The position numbers and the translations under genes were made by a program. The notes below the pieces were generated by a model. It made no database searches. It saw only the letters and a list, made by a program, of their open reading frames with translations, and had not been told where the DNA came from. From positions 1,302,001 to 1,366,000 of the forward strand of contig NZ_CP056122.1 of assembly GCF_018219455.1 (NCBI RefSeq): 64,000 bases of DNA. Reading direction: 5' to 3'. The stretch is from Moritella sp. 5. Lineage in GTDB: Bacteria; Pseudomonadota; Gammaproteobacteria; Enterobacterales; Moritellaceae. Positions 18,201 to 33,200 of the stretch are shown piece after piece (the first letter of the stretch is position 1; every line of letters begins with the position of its first letter).

Positions 18201-21200
18201 ACGCATAACGCAGATTTCGATTACGACATGCGCATCGTTGATAACGCGGATAATGTTGGCGCGACAGCTGAACAAACCGTGCAAATTGATACGTCTGTAT
18301 CAGCAAATACAATTACGATCATGGCTATCACTGACGATACTGGTGTGGCGGGTGATTTCAAAACGTCTGATACTAATTTGAGTGTGAACGGTAGTCTAGA
18401 CAACGCGCTACAAGCAGACGAAACACTGCAGATCAGCACAGATAATGGCGCAACCTGGGTTGATGTGAGCAGTGTTGCTGGCACTACTTGGAGCCATGAC
18501 GATACTGCGACAACGCATAATGCAGATTTCGATTACGACATGCGCATCGTTGATAACGCGGATAATGTTGGCGCAACGACAGCACAAACAGTGCAAATTG
18601 ATACGTCTGTATCAGCAAACACAATTACGATCGCGGCTATCACTGACGATACTGGCGTAGCGGGTGATTTCAAAACGTCAGACACTAATTTGAGCGTAAA
18701 CGGTAGCCTAGCTAATGCGCTACAAGCAGACGAAACGCTGCAGATCAGCACTGATAATGGCGCAACCTGGGTTGACGTGAGCAGTGTCTCTGCCACCACC
18801 TGGAGTCATGATGATACTGCGACAACGCATGCAGCAGATTTCGATTATGATATGCGCATCGTTGATAACGCGGATAATGTTGGTGCGACGGCTGAACAAA
18901 CTGTGGTTATCGATACCTCGGTGGCAACTAATACGATCACCATCTCAGCCATCACTGACGATACGGGTGTGGCGGGTGATTTCAAAACGTCTGATACTAA
19001 TTTGAGTGTGAACGGTAGTCTAGACAACGCACTACAGGCTGATGAAACCTTACAAATCAGCACTGATAATGGCACAACCTGGGTTGATGTGAGCAGTGTC
19101 TCTGCCACCACCTGGAGTCATGATGATACTGCGACAACGCATAACGCAGATTTCGATTACGACATGCGCATCGTTGATAACGCCGATAATGTTGGTGCGA
19201 CGGCTGAACAAACCGTGCAAATTGATACGTCTGTATCAGCAAACACAATTACGATCGTGGCTATCACTGACGATACGGGTGTGGCGGGTGATTTCAAAAC
19301 GTCTGATACCAATCTCAGCGTGAACGGTTCACTAAATACAGCATTACAAGCGGATGAAACGCTGCAGATCAGCACAGATAATGGCGCAACCTGGGTTGAT
19401 GTGAGCAGTGTTTCTGGCACTACTTGGAGCCATGATGATACCGCTAATACGCATAACGCAGATTTCAATTACGACATGCGTATCGTTGATAATGCCGATA
19501 ATGTTGGCGCAACGACAGCACAAATCGTGCAAATTGATACGTCTGTATCAGCAAACACAATTACGATCGCGGCTATCACTGACGATACTGGCGTAGCGGG
19601 TGATTTCAAAACGTCAGACACTAATTTGAGTGTGAACGGTAGTCTAGACAACGCGCTACAAGCAGACGAAACACTGCAGATCAGCACAGATAATGGCGCA
19701 ACCTGGGTTGATGTGAGCAGTGTATCTGGCACTACTTGGAGCCATGACGATACTGCGACAACGCATAACGCAGATTTCGATTACGACATGCGCATCGTTG
19801 ATAACGCGGATAATGTTGGCGCGACAGCTGAACAAACCGTGCAAATTGATACGTCTGTATCAGCAAATACAATTACGATCATGGCTATCACTGACGATAC
19901 TGGTGTGGCGGGTGATTTCAAAACGTCAGACATTAATTTGAGCGTGAACGGTAGTCTAGACAACGCGCTACAAGCAGGCGAAACGCTGCAGATCAGTACT
20001 GATAATGGCACAACCTGGGTTGACGTGAGCAGTGTTAGTGGCACCACTTGGAGCCATGACGATACCGCTAATACGCATGCAGCAGATTTCGATTACGACA
20101 TGCGCATCGTTGATAACGCAGATAATGTTGGCGCCACGACAGCACAAGCTGTGCAAATTGATACAACAGTGGCTACCAATGCGATCACTATCTCAGCGAT
20201 CACTGACGATACTGGCGTAGCGGGTGATTTCAAAACGTCTGATACTAATTTGAGTGTGAACGGTAGTCTAGACAACGCGCTACAGGCCGATGAAATCTTA
20301 CAAATCAGTACTGATAATGGCACAACCTGGGTTGACGTGAGCAGTGTATCTGGCACTACTTGGAGCCATGATGATACTGCGACAACGCATGCAGCAGATT
20401 TCGATTACGATATGCGTATTCTTGATAACGCGGATAATGTTGGCGCGACAGCTGAACAAACCGTGCAAATTGATACGTCTGTATCAGCAAATACAATTAC
20501 GATCATGGCTATCACTGACGATACTGGTGTGGCGGGTGATTTCAAAACGTCTGATACTAATTTGAGTGTGAACGGTAGTCTAGACAACGCGCTACAAGCA
20601 GACGAAACGCTGCAGATCAGCACAGATAATGGCGCAACCTGGGTTGATGTGAGTAGTGTTGCTGGCACTACTTGGAGCCATGACGATACGGTTAATACGC
20701 ATAACGCAGATTTCGATTACGACATGCGCATCGTTGATAACGCGGATAATGTTGGTGCAACGACAGCGCAAACTGTGCAAATTGATACGTCTGTATCAGC
20801 AAACACAATTACGATCGCGGCTATCACTGACGATACTGGTGTGGCGGGTGATTTCAAAACGTCTGATACCAATCTCAGCGTGAACGGTTCACTAAATACA
20901 GCATTACAAGCGGATGAAACGCTGCAGATCAGCACAGATAATGGCACAACCTGGGTTGACGTGAGCAATGTTAGTGGCACCACTTGGAGCCATGACGACA
21001 GTGCGACAACGCATGCAGCAGATTTCGATTACGACATGCGCATCGTTGATAACGCCGATAATGTTGGCGCGACAGCTGAACAAACCGTGCAAATTGATAC
21101 GTCTGTATCAGCAAATACAATTACGATCGTGGCTATCACTGACGATACGGGTGTGGCGGGTGATTTCAAAACGTCTGATACTAACCTCAGCGTAAACGGT

Positions 21201-24200
21201 AGCCTAGACAATGCACTACAAGCAGACGAAACACTGCAGATCAGCACAGATAATGGCACAACCTGGGTTGATGTGAGCAGTGTCTCTGGCACCACGTGGA
21301 GCCATGACGATACCGCGAATACGCATAATGCAGATTTCGATTACGACATGCGCATCGTTGATAATGCCGATAATGTTGGTGCGACGGCTGAACAAACCGT
21401 GCAAATTGATACGTCTGTATCAGCAAACACAATTACGATCGCGGCTATCACTGACGATACTGGTGTAGCGGGTGATTTCAAAACGTCTGATACCAATCTC
21501 AGCGTGAACGGTTCACTAAATACAGCATTACAAGCGGATGAAACGCTGCAGATCAGCACAGATAATGGCGCAACCTGGGTTGACGTGAGCAATGTTAGTG
21601 GCACCACTTGGAGCCATGACGACAGTGCGACAACGCATGCAGCAGATTTCGATTACGACATGCGCATCGTTGATAACGCGGATAATGTTGGCGCAACGAC
21701 AGCACAAACCGTGCAAATTGATACGTCTGTATCAGCAAACACAATTACGATCGCGGCTATCACTGACGATACTGGCGTAGCGGGTGATTTCAAAACGTCA
21801 GACACTAATTTGAGCGTAAACGGTAGCTTAGACAATGCGCTACAAGCAGACGAAAAGCTGCAGATCAGCACAGATAATGGCGCAACCTGGGTTGACGTGA
21901 GCAGTGTTGCTGGCACTACTTGGAGCCATGACGATACTGCGACAACGCATGCAGCAGATTTCGATTATGATATGCGCATCGTTGATAACGCCGATAATGT
22001 TGGTGCGACGGCTGAACAAACAGTGCAAATTGATACGTCTGTATCAGCAAACACAATTACGATCGCGGCTATCACTGACGATACTGGTGTGGCGGGTGAT
22101 TTCAAAACGTCTGATACTAATTTGAGTGTGAACGGTAGTCTAGACAACGCACTACAGGCTGATGAAACCTTACAAATCAGCACCGACAACGGCGCAACCT
22201 GGGTTGATGTGAGCAGTGTATCTGGCACTACTTGGAGCCATGACGATACTGCGACTACGCATAACGCAGATTTCGATTATGACATGCGCATCGTTGATAA
22301 CGCGGATAATGTTGGCGCAACGACAGCACAAACTGTGGTTATCGATACCTCGGTGGCAACTAATACGATCACCATCTCAGCCATCACTGACGATACGGGT
22401 GTGGCGGGTGATTTCAAAACGTCTGATACTAACCTCAGCGTAAACGGTAGCTTAGACAACGCGCTACAAGCAGACGAAACGCTGCAGATCAGTACTGATA
22501 ATGGCACAACTTGGGTTGATGTGAGCAGTGTATCTGGCACCACTTGGAGCCATGACGATACTGCGAATACGCATAATGCAGATTTCGATTACGACATGCG
22601 CATCGTTGATAATGCCGATAATGTTGGTGCGACGGCTGAACAAACCGTGCAAATTGATACATCTGTATCAGCAAACACAATTACGATTACGGCTATCACT
22701 GACGATACTGGCGTAGCGGGTGATTTCAGAACGTCAGACACTAATTTGAGCGTAAACGGTAGTCTAGCTAATGCGCTACAGGTAGATGAAACCTTACAAA
22801 TCAGTACCGACAACGGCGCAACCTGGGTTGATGTGAGCAGTGTATCTGGCACTACTTGGAGCCATGACGATACCGCTAATACGCATAACGCAGATTTCGA
22901 TTACGATATGCGTATTGTTGATAACGCGGATAATGTTGGCGCGACAGCTGAACAAACTGTGGTTATCGATACCTCGGTGGCAACTAATACGATCACCATC
23001 TCAGCCATCACTGACGATACGGGTGTAGCGGGTGATTTCAAAACGTCTGATACTAATTTGAGTGTGAACGGTAGTCTAGACAACGCACTACAGGCCGATG
23101 AAATCTTACAAATCAGTACAGATAATGGTGCAACCTGGGTTGACGTGAGCAGTGTTAGTGGCACTACTTGGAGCCATGACGATACTGCGACAACGCATGC
23201 AGCAGATTTCGATTACGATATGCGCATCGTTGATAACGCGGATAATGTTGGTGCGACGGCTGAGCAAACAGTGCAAATTGATACATCAGTATCAGCAAAC
23301 ACAATTACGATCGCGGCTATCACAGACGATACTGGCGTAGCAGGTGATTTCAAAACGTCAGACACTAATTTGAGTGTGAACGGTAGTCTAGACAACGCGC
23401 TACAAGCAGACGAAACACTGCAGATCAGCACAGATAATGGCGCAACCTGGGTTGATGTGAGCAGTGTTAGTGGCACCACTTGGAGCCATGACGATACCGC
23501 TAATACGCATGCAGCAGATTTCGATTACGACATGCGCATCGTTGATAACGCAGATAATGTTGGCGCCACGACAGCACAAGCTGTGCAAATTGATACAACA
23601 GTGGCTACCAATGCGATCACTATCTCAGCGATCACTGACGATACTGGCGTAGCGGGTGATTTCAAAACGTCTGATACTAATTTGAGTGTGAACGGTAGTC
23701 TAGACAACGCGCTACAGGCCGATGAAATCTTACAAATCAGTACTGATAATGGCACAACCTGGGTTGACGTGAACAGTGTTAGTGGCACCACTTGGAGCCA
23801 TGACGATACCGCTAATACGCATGCAGCAGATTTCGATTACGACATGCGCATCGTTGATAACGCAGATAATGTTGGCGCCACGACAGCACAAGCTGTGCAA
23901 ATTGATACAACAGTGGCTACCAATGCGATCACTATCTCAGCGATCACTGACGATACTGGCGTAGCGGGTGATTTCAAAACGTCTGATACTAATTTGAGTG
24001 TGAACGGTAGTCTAGACAACGCGCTACAGGCCGATGAAATCTTACAAATCAGTACTGATAATGGCACAACCTGGGTTGACGTGAACAGTGTATCTGGCAC
24101 TACTTGGAGCCATGATGATACTGCGACAACGCATGCAGCAGATTTCGATTACGATATGCGCATCGTTGATAACGCGGATAATGTTGGTGCGACGGCTGAG

Positions 24201-27200
24201 CAAACAGTGCAAATTGATACGTCTGTATCAGCAAACACAATTACGATCGTGGCTATCACAGACGATACTGGTGTGGCGGGTGATTTCAAAACGTCTGATA
24301 CTAACCTCAGCGTAAACGGTAGCCTAGCTAATGCGCTACAGACAGACGAAACGCTGCAGATCAGTACTGATAATGGCACAACCTGGGTTGACGTGAGCAG
24401 TGTTAGTGGCACCACTTGGAGCCATGACGATACCGCTAATACGCATACAGCAGATTTCGATTACGACATGCGCATCGTTGATAACGCAGATAATGTTGGT
24501 GCGACGGCTGAACAAACTGTGGTTATCGATACCTCGGTGGCAACTAATACGATCACCATCTCAGCCATCACTGACGATACTGGCGTAGCGGGTGATTTCA
24601 AAACGTCTGATACTAATTTGAGTGTGAACGGTAGTCTAGACAACGCGCTACAGGCCGATGAAATCTTACAAATCAGTACTGATAATGGCACAACCTGGGT
24701 TGATGTGAGCAGTGTTTCTGGCACCACGTGGAGCCATGACGATACTGCGACAACGCATGCAGCAGATTTCGATTATGATATGCGCATCGTTGATAACGCC
24801 GATAATGTTGGCGCAACGACAGCACAAACCGTGCAAATTGATACGTCTGTATCAGCAAACACAATTACGATCGTGGCTATCACTGACGATACTGGTGTGG
24901 CGGGTGATTTCAAAACGTCTGATACTAATTTGAGTGTGAACGGTAGCCTAGACAACGCACTACAGGCTGATGAAACCTTACAAATCAGTACCGACAACGG
25001 CGCAACCTGGGTTGATGTGAGCAGTGTTGCTGGCACCACTTGGAGCCATGACGATACCGCTAATACGCATACAGCAGATTTCGATTACGACATGCGCATC
25101 GTTGATAACGCAGATAATGTTGGTGCGACGGCTGAACAAACTGTGGTTATCGATACCTCGGTGGCAACTAATACGATCACCATCTCAGCCATCACTGACG
25201 ATACGGGTGTGGCGGGTGATTTCAAAACGTCTGATACTAATTTGAGTGTGAACGGTAGTCTAGACAACGCACTACAGGCTGATGAAACCTTACAAATCAG
25301 TACCGACAACGGCGCAACCTGGGTTGATGTGAGCAGTGTATCTGGCACTACTTGGAGCCATGACGATACTGCGACAACGCATGCAGCAGATTTCGATTAT
25401 GATATGCGCATCGTTGATAACGCCGATAATGTTGGCGCAACGACAGCACAAACCGTGCAAATTGATACGTCTGTATCAGCAAACACAATTACGATCGTGG
25501 CTATCACTGACGATACTGGTGTGGCGGGTGATTTCAAAACGTCTGATACCAATCTCAGCGTGAACGGTTCACTAAATACAGCATTACAAGCGGATGAAAC
25601 GCTGCAGATCAGCACAGATAATGGCGCAACCTGGGTTGATGTGAGCAGTGTTGCTGGCACTACTTGGAGCCATGACGATACCGCTAATACGCATGCAGCA
25701 GATTTCGATTACGACATGCGCATCGTTGATAACGCAGATAATGTTGGTGCGACGGCTGAACAAACCGTGCAAATTGATACGTCTGTATCAGCAAACACAA
25801 TTACGATCGTGGCTATCACTGACGATACGGGTGTGGCGGGTGATTTCAAAACGTCTGATACTAACCTCAGCGTAAACGGTAGCCTAGACAATGCACTACA
25901 AGCAGACGAAACGCTGCAGATCAGTACTGATAATGGCACAACCTGGGTTGATGTGAGCAGTGTATCTGGCACTACTTGGAGCCATGACGATACCGCTAAT
26001 ACGCATAACGCAGATTTCGATTACGACATGCGCATCGTTGATAACGCCGATAATGTTGGTGCAACGACAGCACAAACAGTGCAAATTGATACGTCTGTAT
26101 CAGCAAACACAATTACGATCGCGGCTATCACTGACGATACTGGTGTAGCGGGTGATTTCAAAACCTCTGATACTAACCTCAGCGTAAACGGTAGCTTAGA
26201 CAACGCGCTACAAGCAGACGAAACGCTGCAGATCAGTACTGATAATGGCACAACCTGGGTTGATGTGAGCAGTGTTGCTGGCACCACTTGGAGCCATGAC
26301 GATACCGCTAATACGCATGCAGCAGATTTCGATTACGACATGCGCATCGTTGATAATGCCGATAATGTTGGTGCGACGGCTGAACAAACCGTGCAAATTG
26401 ACACATCAGTATCAGCAAACACAATTACGATCGCGGCTATCACTGACGATACGGGTGTGGCGGGTGATTTCAAAACGTCTGATACTAACCTCAGCGTAAA
26501 CGGTAGCTTAGACAACGCGCTACAAGCAGACGAAACACTGCAGATCAGCACAGATAATGGCACAACCTGGGTTGATGTGAGCAGTGTCTCTGGCACCACC
26601 TGGAGTCATGATGATACTGCGACAACGCATGCAGCAGATTTCGATTACGACATGCGTATTGTTGATAACGCCGATAATGTTGGTGCGACGGCTGAGCAAA
26701 CAGTGCAAATTGATACGTCTGTATCAGCAAACACAATTACGATCGCGGCTATCACTGACGATACTGGCGTAGCGGGTGATTTCAAAACGTCAGACACTAA
26801 TTTGAGCGTAAACGGTAGCTTAGACAATGCGCTACAAGCAGACGAAACACTGCAGATCAGCACAGATAATGGCGCAACCTGGGTTGATGTGAGCAGTGTA
26901 TCTGGCACTACTTGGAGCCATGACGATACCGCTAATACGCATACAGCAGATTTCGATTACGACATGCGCATCGTTGATAACGCAGATAATGTTGGTGCGA
27001 CGGCTGAACAAACTGTGGTTATCGATACCTCGGTGGCAACTAATACGATCACCATCTCAGCCATCACTGACGATACGGGTGTGGCGGGTGATTTCAAAAC
27101 GTCTGATACTAATTTGAGTGTGAACGGTAGTCTAGACAACGCACTACAGGCTGATGAAACCTTACAAATCAGTACCGACAACGGCGCAACCTGGGTTGAT

Positions 27201-30200
27201 GTGAGCAGTGTATCTGGCACTACTTGGAGCCATGACGATACTGCGACAACGCATGCAGCAGATTTCGATTATGATATGCGCATCGTTGATAACGCCGATA
27301 ATGTTGGCGCAACGACAGCACAAACCGTGCAAATTGATACGTCTGTATCAGCAAACACAATTACGATCGTGGCTATCACTGACGATACTGGTGTGGCGGG
27401 TGATTTCAAAACGTCTGATACCAATCTCAGCGTGAACGGTTCACTAAATACAGCATTACAAGCGGATGAAACGCTGCAGATCAGCACAGATAATGGCGCA
27501 ACCTGGGTTGATGTGAGCAGTGTTGCTGGCACTACTTGGAGCCATGACGATACCGCTAATACGCATAACGCAGATTTCGATTACGACATGCGCATCGTTG
27601 ATAACGCCGATAATGTTGGTGCAACGACAGCACAAACAGTGCAAATTGATACGTCTGTATCAGCAAACACAATTACGATCGCGGCTATCACTGACGATAC
27701 TGGTGTAGCGGGTGATTTCAAAACCTCTGATACTAACCTCAGCGTAAACGGTAGCTTAGACAACGCGCTACAAGCAGACGAAACACTGCAGATCAGCACA
27801 GATAATGGCACAACCTGGGTTGATGTGAGCAGTGTCTCTGGCACCACCTGGAGTCATGATGATACTGCGACAACGCATGCAGCAGATTTCGATTACGACA
27901 TGCGTATTGTTGATAACGCCGATAATGTTGGCGCAACGACAGCACAAACCGTGCAAATTGATACGTCTGTATCAGCAAACACAATTACGATCGTGGCTAT
28001 CACTGACGATACTGGTGTGGCGGGTGATTTCAAAACGTCTGATACTAATTTGAGTGTGAACGGTAGCCTAGACAACGCACTACAGGCTGATGAAACCTTA
28101 CAAATCAGTACCGACAACGGCGCAACCTGGGTTGATGTGAGCAGTGTATCTGGCACTACTTGGAGCCATGACGATACCGCTAATACGCATACAGCAGATT
28201 TCGATTACGACATGCGCATCGTTGATAACGCAGATAATGTTGGTGCGACGGCTGAACAAACTGTGGTTATCGATACCTCGGTGGCAACTAATACGATCAC
28301 CATCTCAGCCATCACTGACGATACGGGTGTGGCGGGTGATTTCAAAACGTCTGATACTAATTTGAGTGTGAACGGTAGTCTAGACAACGCACTACAGGCT
28401 GATGAAACCTTACAAATCAGTACCGACAACGGCGCAACCTGGGTTGATGTGAGCAGTGTATCTGGCACTACTTGGAGCCATGACGATACTGCGACAACGC
28501 ATGCAGCAGATTTCGATTATGATATGCGCATCGTTGATAACGCCGATAATGTTGGCGCAACGACAGCACAAACCGTGCAAATTGATACGTCTGTATCAGC
28601 AAACACAATTACGATCGTGGCTATCACTGACGATACTGGTGTGGCGGGTGATTTCAAAACGTCTGATACCAATCTCAGCGTGAACGGTTCACTAAATACA
28701 GCATTACAAGCGGATGAAACGCTGCAGATCAGCACAGATAATGGCGCAACCTGGGTTGATGTGAGCAGTGTTGCTGGCACTACTTGGAGCCATGACGATA
28801 CCGCTAATACGCATGCAGCAGATTTCGATTACGACATGCGCATCGTTGATAACGCAGATAATGTTGGTGCGACGGCTGAACAAACCGTGCAAATTGATAC
28901 GTCTGTATCAGCAAACACAATTACGATCGTGGCTATCACTGACGATACGGGTGTGGCGGGTGATTTCAAAACGTCTGATACTAACCTCAGCGTAAACGGT
29001 AGCCTAGACAATGCACTACAAGCAGACGAAACGCTGCAGATCAGTACTGATAATGGCACAACTTGGGTTGATGTGAGCAGTGTATCTGGCACTACTTGGA
29101 GCCATGACGATACCGCTAATACGCATAACGCAGATTTCGATTACGACATGCGCATCGTTGATAACGCCGATAATGTTGGTGCAACGACAGCACAAACAGT
29201 GCAAATTGATACGTCTGTATCAGCAAACACAATTACGATCGCGGCTATCACTGACGATACTGGTGTAGCGGGTGATTTCAAAACCTCTGATACTAACCTC
29301 AGCGTAAACGGTAGCTTAGACAACGCGCTACAAGCAGACGAAACGCTGCAGATCAGTACTGATAATGGCACAACTTGGGTTGATGTGAGCAGTGTTGCTG
29401 GCACCACTTGGAGCCATGACGATACCGCTAATACGCATGCAGCAGATTTCGATTACGACATGCGCATCGTTGATAATGCCGATAATGTTGGTGCGACGGC
29501 TGAACAAACCGTGCAAATTGACACATCAGTATCAGCAAACACAATTACGATCGCGGCTATCACTGACGATACGGGTGTGGCGGGTGATTTCAAAACGTCT
29601 GATACTAACCTCAGCGTAAACGGTAGCTTAGACAACGCGCTACAAGCAGACGAAACACTGCAGATCAGCACAGATAATGGCACAACCTGGGTTGATGTGA
29701 GCAGTGTCTCTGGCACCACCTGGAGTCATGATGATACTGCGACAACGCATGCAGCAGATTTCGATTACGACATGCGTATTGTTGATAACGCCGATAATGT
29801 TGGTGCGACGGCTGAGCAAACAGTGCAAATTGATACGTCTGTATCAGCAAACACAATTACGATCGCGGCTATCACTGACGATACTGGCGTAGCGGGTGAT
29901 TTCAAAACGTCAGACACTAATTTGAGCGTAAACGGTAGCTTAGACAATGCGCTACAAGCAGACGAAACACTGCAGATCAGCACAGATAATGGCGCAACCT
30001 GGGTTGATGTGAGCAGTGTATCTGGCACTACTTGGAGCCATGACGATACCGCTAATACGCATAACGCAGATTTCGATTACGACATGCGCATCGTTGATAA
30101 CGCCGATAATGTTGGTGCGACGGCTGAACAAACTGTGGTTATCGATACCTCGGTGGCAACTAATACGATCACCATCTCAGCGATCACTGACGATACGGGT

Positions 30201-33200
30201 GTGGCGGGTGATTTCAAAACGTCTGATACTAACCTCAGCGTAAACGGTAGCCTAGACAATGCGCTACAAGCAGACGAAACACTGCAGATCAGCACAGATA
30301 ATGGCGCAACCTGGGTTGATGTGAGCAGTGTTGCTGGCACTACTTGGAGCCATGACGATACCGCTAATACGCATAACGCAGATTTCGATTACGACATGCG
30401 CATCGTTGATAACGCGGATAATGTTGGCGCGACAGCTGAACAAACTGTGGTTATCGATACCTCGGTGGCAACTAATACGATCACCATCTCAGCGATCACT
30501 GACGATACTGGTGTGGCGGGTGATTTCAAAACGTCTGATACTAACCTCAGCGTAAACGGTAGCCTAGACAATGCGCTACAAGCAGACGAAACACTGCAGA
30601 TCAGCACAGATAATGGCGCAACCTGGGTTGATGTGAGCAGTGTATCTGGCACTACTTGGAGCCATGACGATACCGCTAATACGCATAACGCAGATTTCGA
30701 TTACGACATGCGCATCGTTGATAACGCCGATAATGTTGGTGCGACGGCTGAACAAACTGTGGTTATCGATACCTCGGTGGCAACTAATACGATCACCATC
30801 TCAGCGATCACTGACGATACGGGTGTGGCGGGTGATTTCAAAACGTCTGATACTAACCTCAGCGTAAACGGTAGCCTAGACAATGCGCTACAAGCAGACG
30901 AAACACTGCAGATCAGCACAGATAATGGCGCAACCTGGGTTGATGTGAGCAGTGTTGCTGGCACTACTTGGAGCCATGACGATACCGCTAATACGCATAA
31001 CGCAGATTTCGATTACGACATGCGCATCGTTGATAACGCGGATAATGTTGGCGCGACAGCTGAACAAACTGTGGTTATCGATACCTCGGTGGCAACTAAT
31101 ACGATCACCATCTCAGCGATCACTGACGATACTGGTGTGGCGGGTGATTTCAAAACGTCTGATACTAACCTCAGCGTAAACGGTAGCCTAGACAATGCGC
31201 TACAGGCTGATGAAACTCTACAGATCAGCACTGATAATGGCGCAACCTGGGTTGACGTGAGCAGTGTTAGTGGCACTACTTGGAGCCATGACGATACTGC
31301 GACAACGCATGCAGCAGATTTCGATTACGACATGCGTATTGTTGATAACGCCGATAATGTTGGCGCCACGACAGCACAAGCTGTGCAAATTGATACAACA
31401 GTGGCTACCAATGCGATCACTATCTCAGCCATCACTGACGATACGGGTGTGGCGGGTGATTTCAAAACGTCTGATACTAATTTGAGTGTGAACGGTAGTC
31501 TAGACAACGCGCTACAGGCCGATGAAATCTTACAAATCAGTACTGATAATGGCACAACCTGGGTTGATGTGAGCAGTGTTTCTGGCACTACTTGGAGCCA
31601 TGACGATACGGTTAATACGCATAACGCAGATTTCGATTACGATATGCGTATTGTTGATAACGCGGATAATGTTGGCGCGACAGCTGAGCAAACAGTACAA
31701 ATTGATACGTCTGTATCAGCAAACACAATTACGATCGTGGCTATCACTGACGATACGGGTGTGGCGGGTGATTTCAAAACGTCTGATACTAATTTGAGTG
31801 TGAACGGTAGTCTAGACAACGCACTACAGGCTGATGAAACCTTACAAATCAGTACCGACAACGGCGCAACCTGGGTTGATGTGAGCAGTGTATCTGGCAC
31901 TACTTGGAGCCATGACGATACTGCGACAACGCATGCAGCAGATTTCGATTATGATATGCGCATCGTTGATAACGCCGATAATGTTGGCGCAACGACAGCA
32001 CAAACCGTGCAAATTGATACGTCTGTATCAGCAAACACAATTACGATCGTGGCTATCACTGACGATACTGGTGTGGCGGGTGATTTCAAAACGTCTGATA
32101 CCAATCTCAGCGTGAACGGTTCACTAAATACAGCATTACAAGCGGATGAAACGCTGCAGATCAGCACAGATAATGGCGCAACCTGGGTTGATGTGAGCAG
32201 TGTTGCTGGCACTACTTGGAGCCATGACGATACCGCTAATACGCATGCAGCAGATTTCGATTACGACATGCGCATCGTTGATAACGCGGATAATGTTGGC
32301 GCAACGACAGCACAAACAGTGCAAATTGATACGTCTGTATCAGCAAACACAATTACGATCGCGGCTATCACTGACGATACTGGCGTAGCGGGTGATTTCA
32401 AAACGTCAGACACTAATTTGAGCGTAAACGGTAGCCTAGCTAATGCGCTACAAGCAGACGAAACGCTGCAGATCAGCACTGATAATGGCGCAACCTGGGT
32501 TGACGTGAGCAGTGTATCTGGCACTACTTGGAGCCATGACGATACTGCGACAACGCATGCAGCAGATTTCGATTATGATATGCGCATCGTTGATAACGCG
32601 GATAATGTTGGTGCGACGGCTGAACAAACAGTGCAAATTGATACGTCTGTATCAGCAAACACAATTACGATCGTGGCTATCACTGACGATACTGGTGTGG
32701 CGGGTGATTTCAAAACGTCTGATACTAATCTCAGCGTGAACGGTTCACTAAATACAGCATTACAAGCGGATGAAACGCTGCAGATCAGTACTGATAATGG
32801 CACAACCTGGGTTGATGTGAGCAGTGTTGCTGGCACTACTTGGAGCCATGACGATACTGCGACAACGCATAACGCAGATTTCGATTACGACATGCGCATC
32901 GTTGATAACGCGGATAATGTTGGCGCCACGACAGCACAAGCTGTGCAAATTGATACAACAGTGGCTACCAATGCGATCACTATCTCAGCGATCACTGACG
33001 ATACTGGCGTAGCGGGTGATTTCAAAACGTCTGATACTAATTTGAGTGTGAACGGTAGTCTAGACAACGCGCTACAAGCAGACGAAACGCTGCAGATCAG
33101 CACTGATAACGGCGCAACCTGGGTTGATGTGAGCAGTGTCTCTGGCACCACTTGGAGCCATGACGATACCGCTAATACGCATGCAGCAGATTTCGATTAC

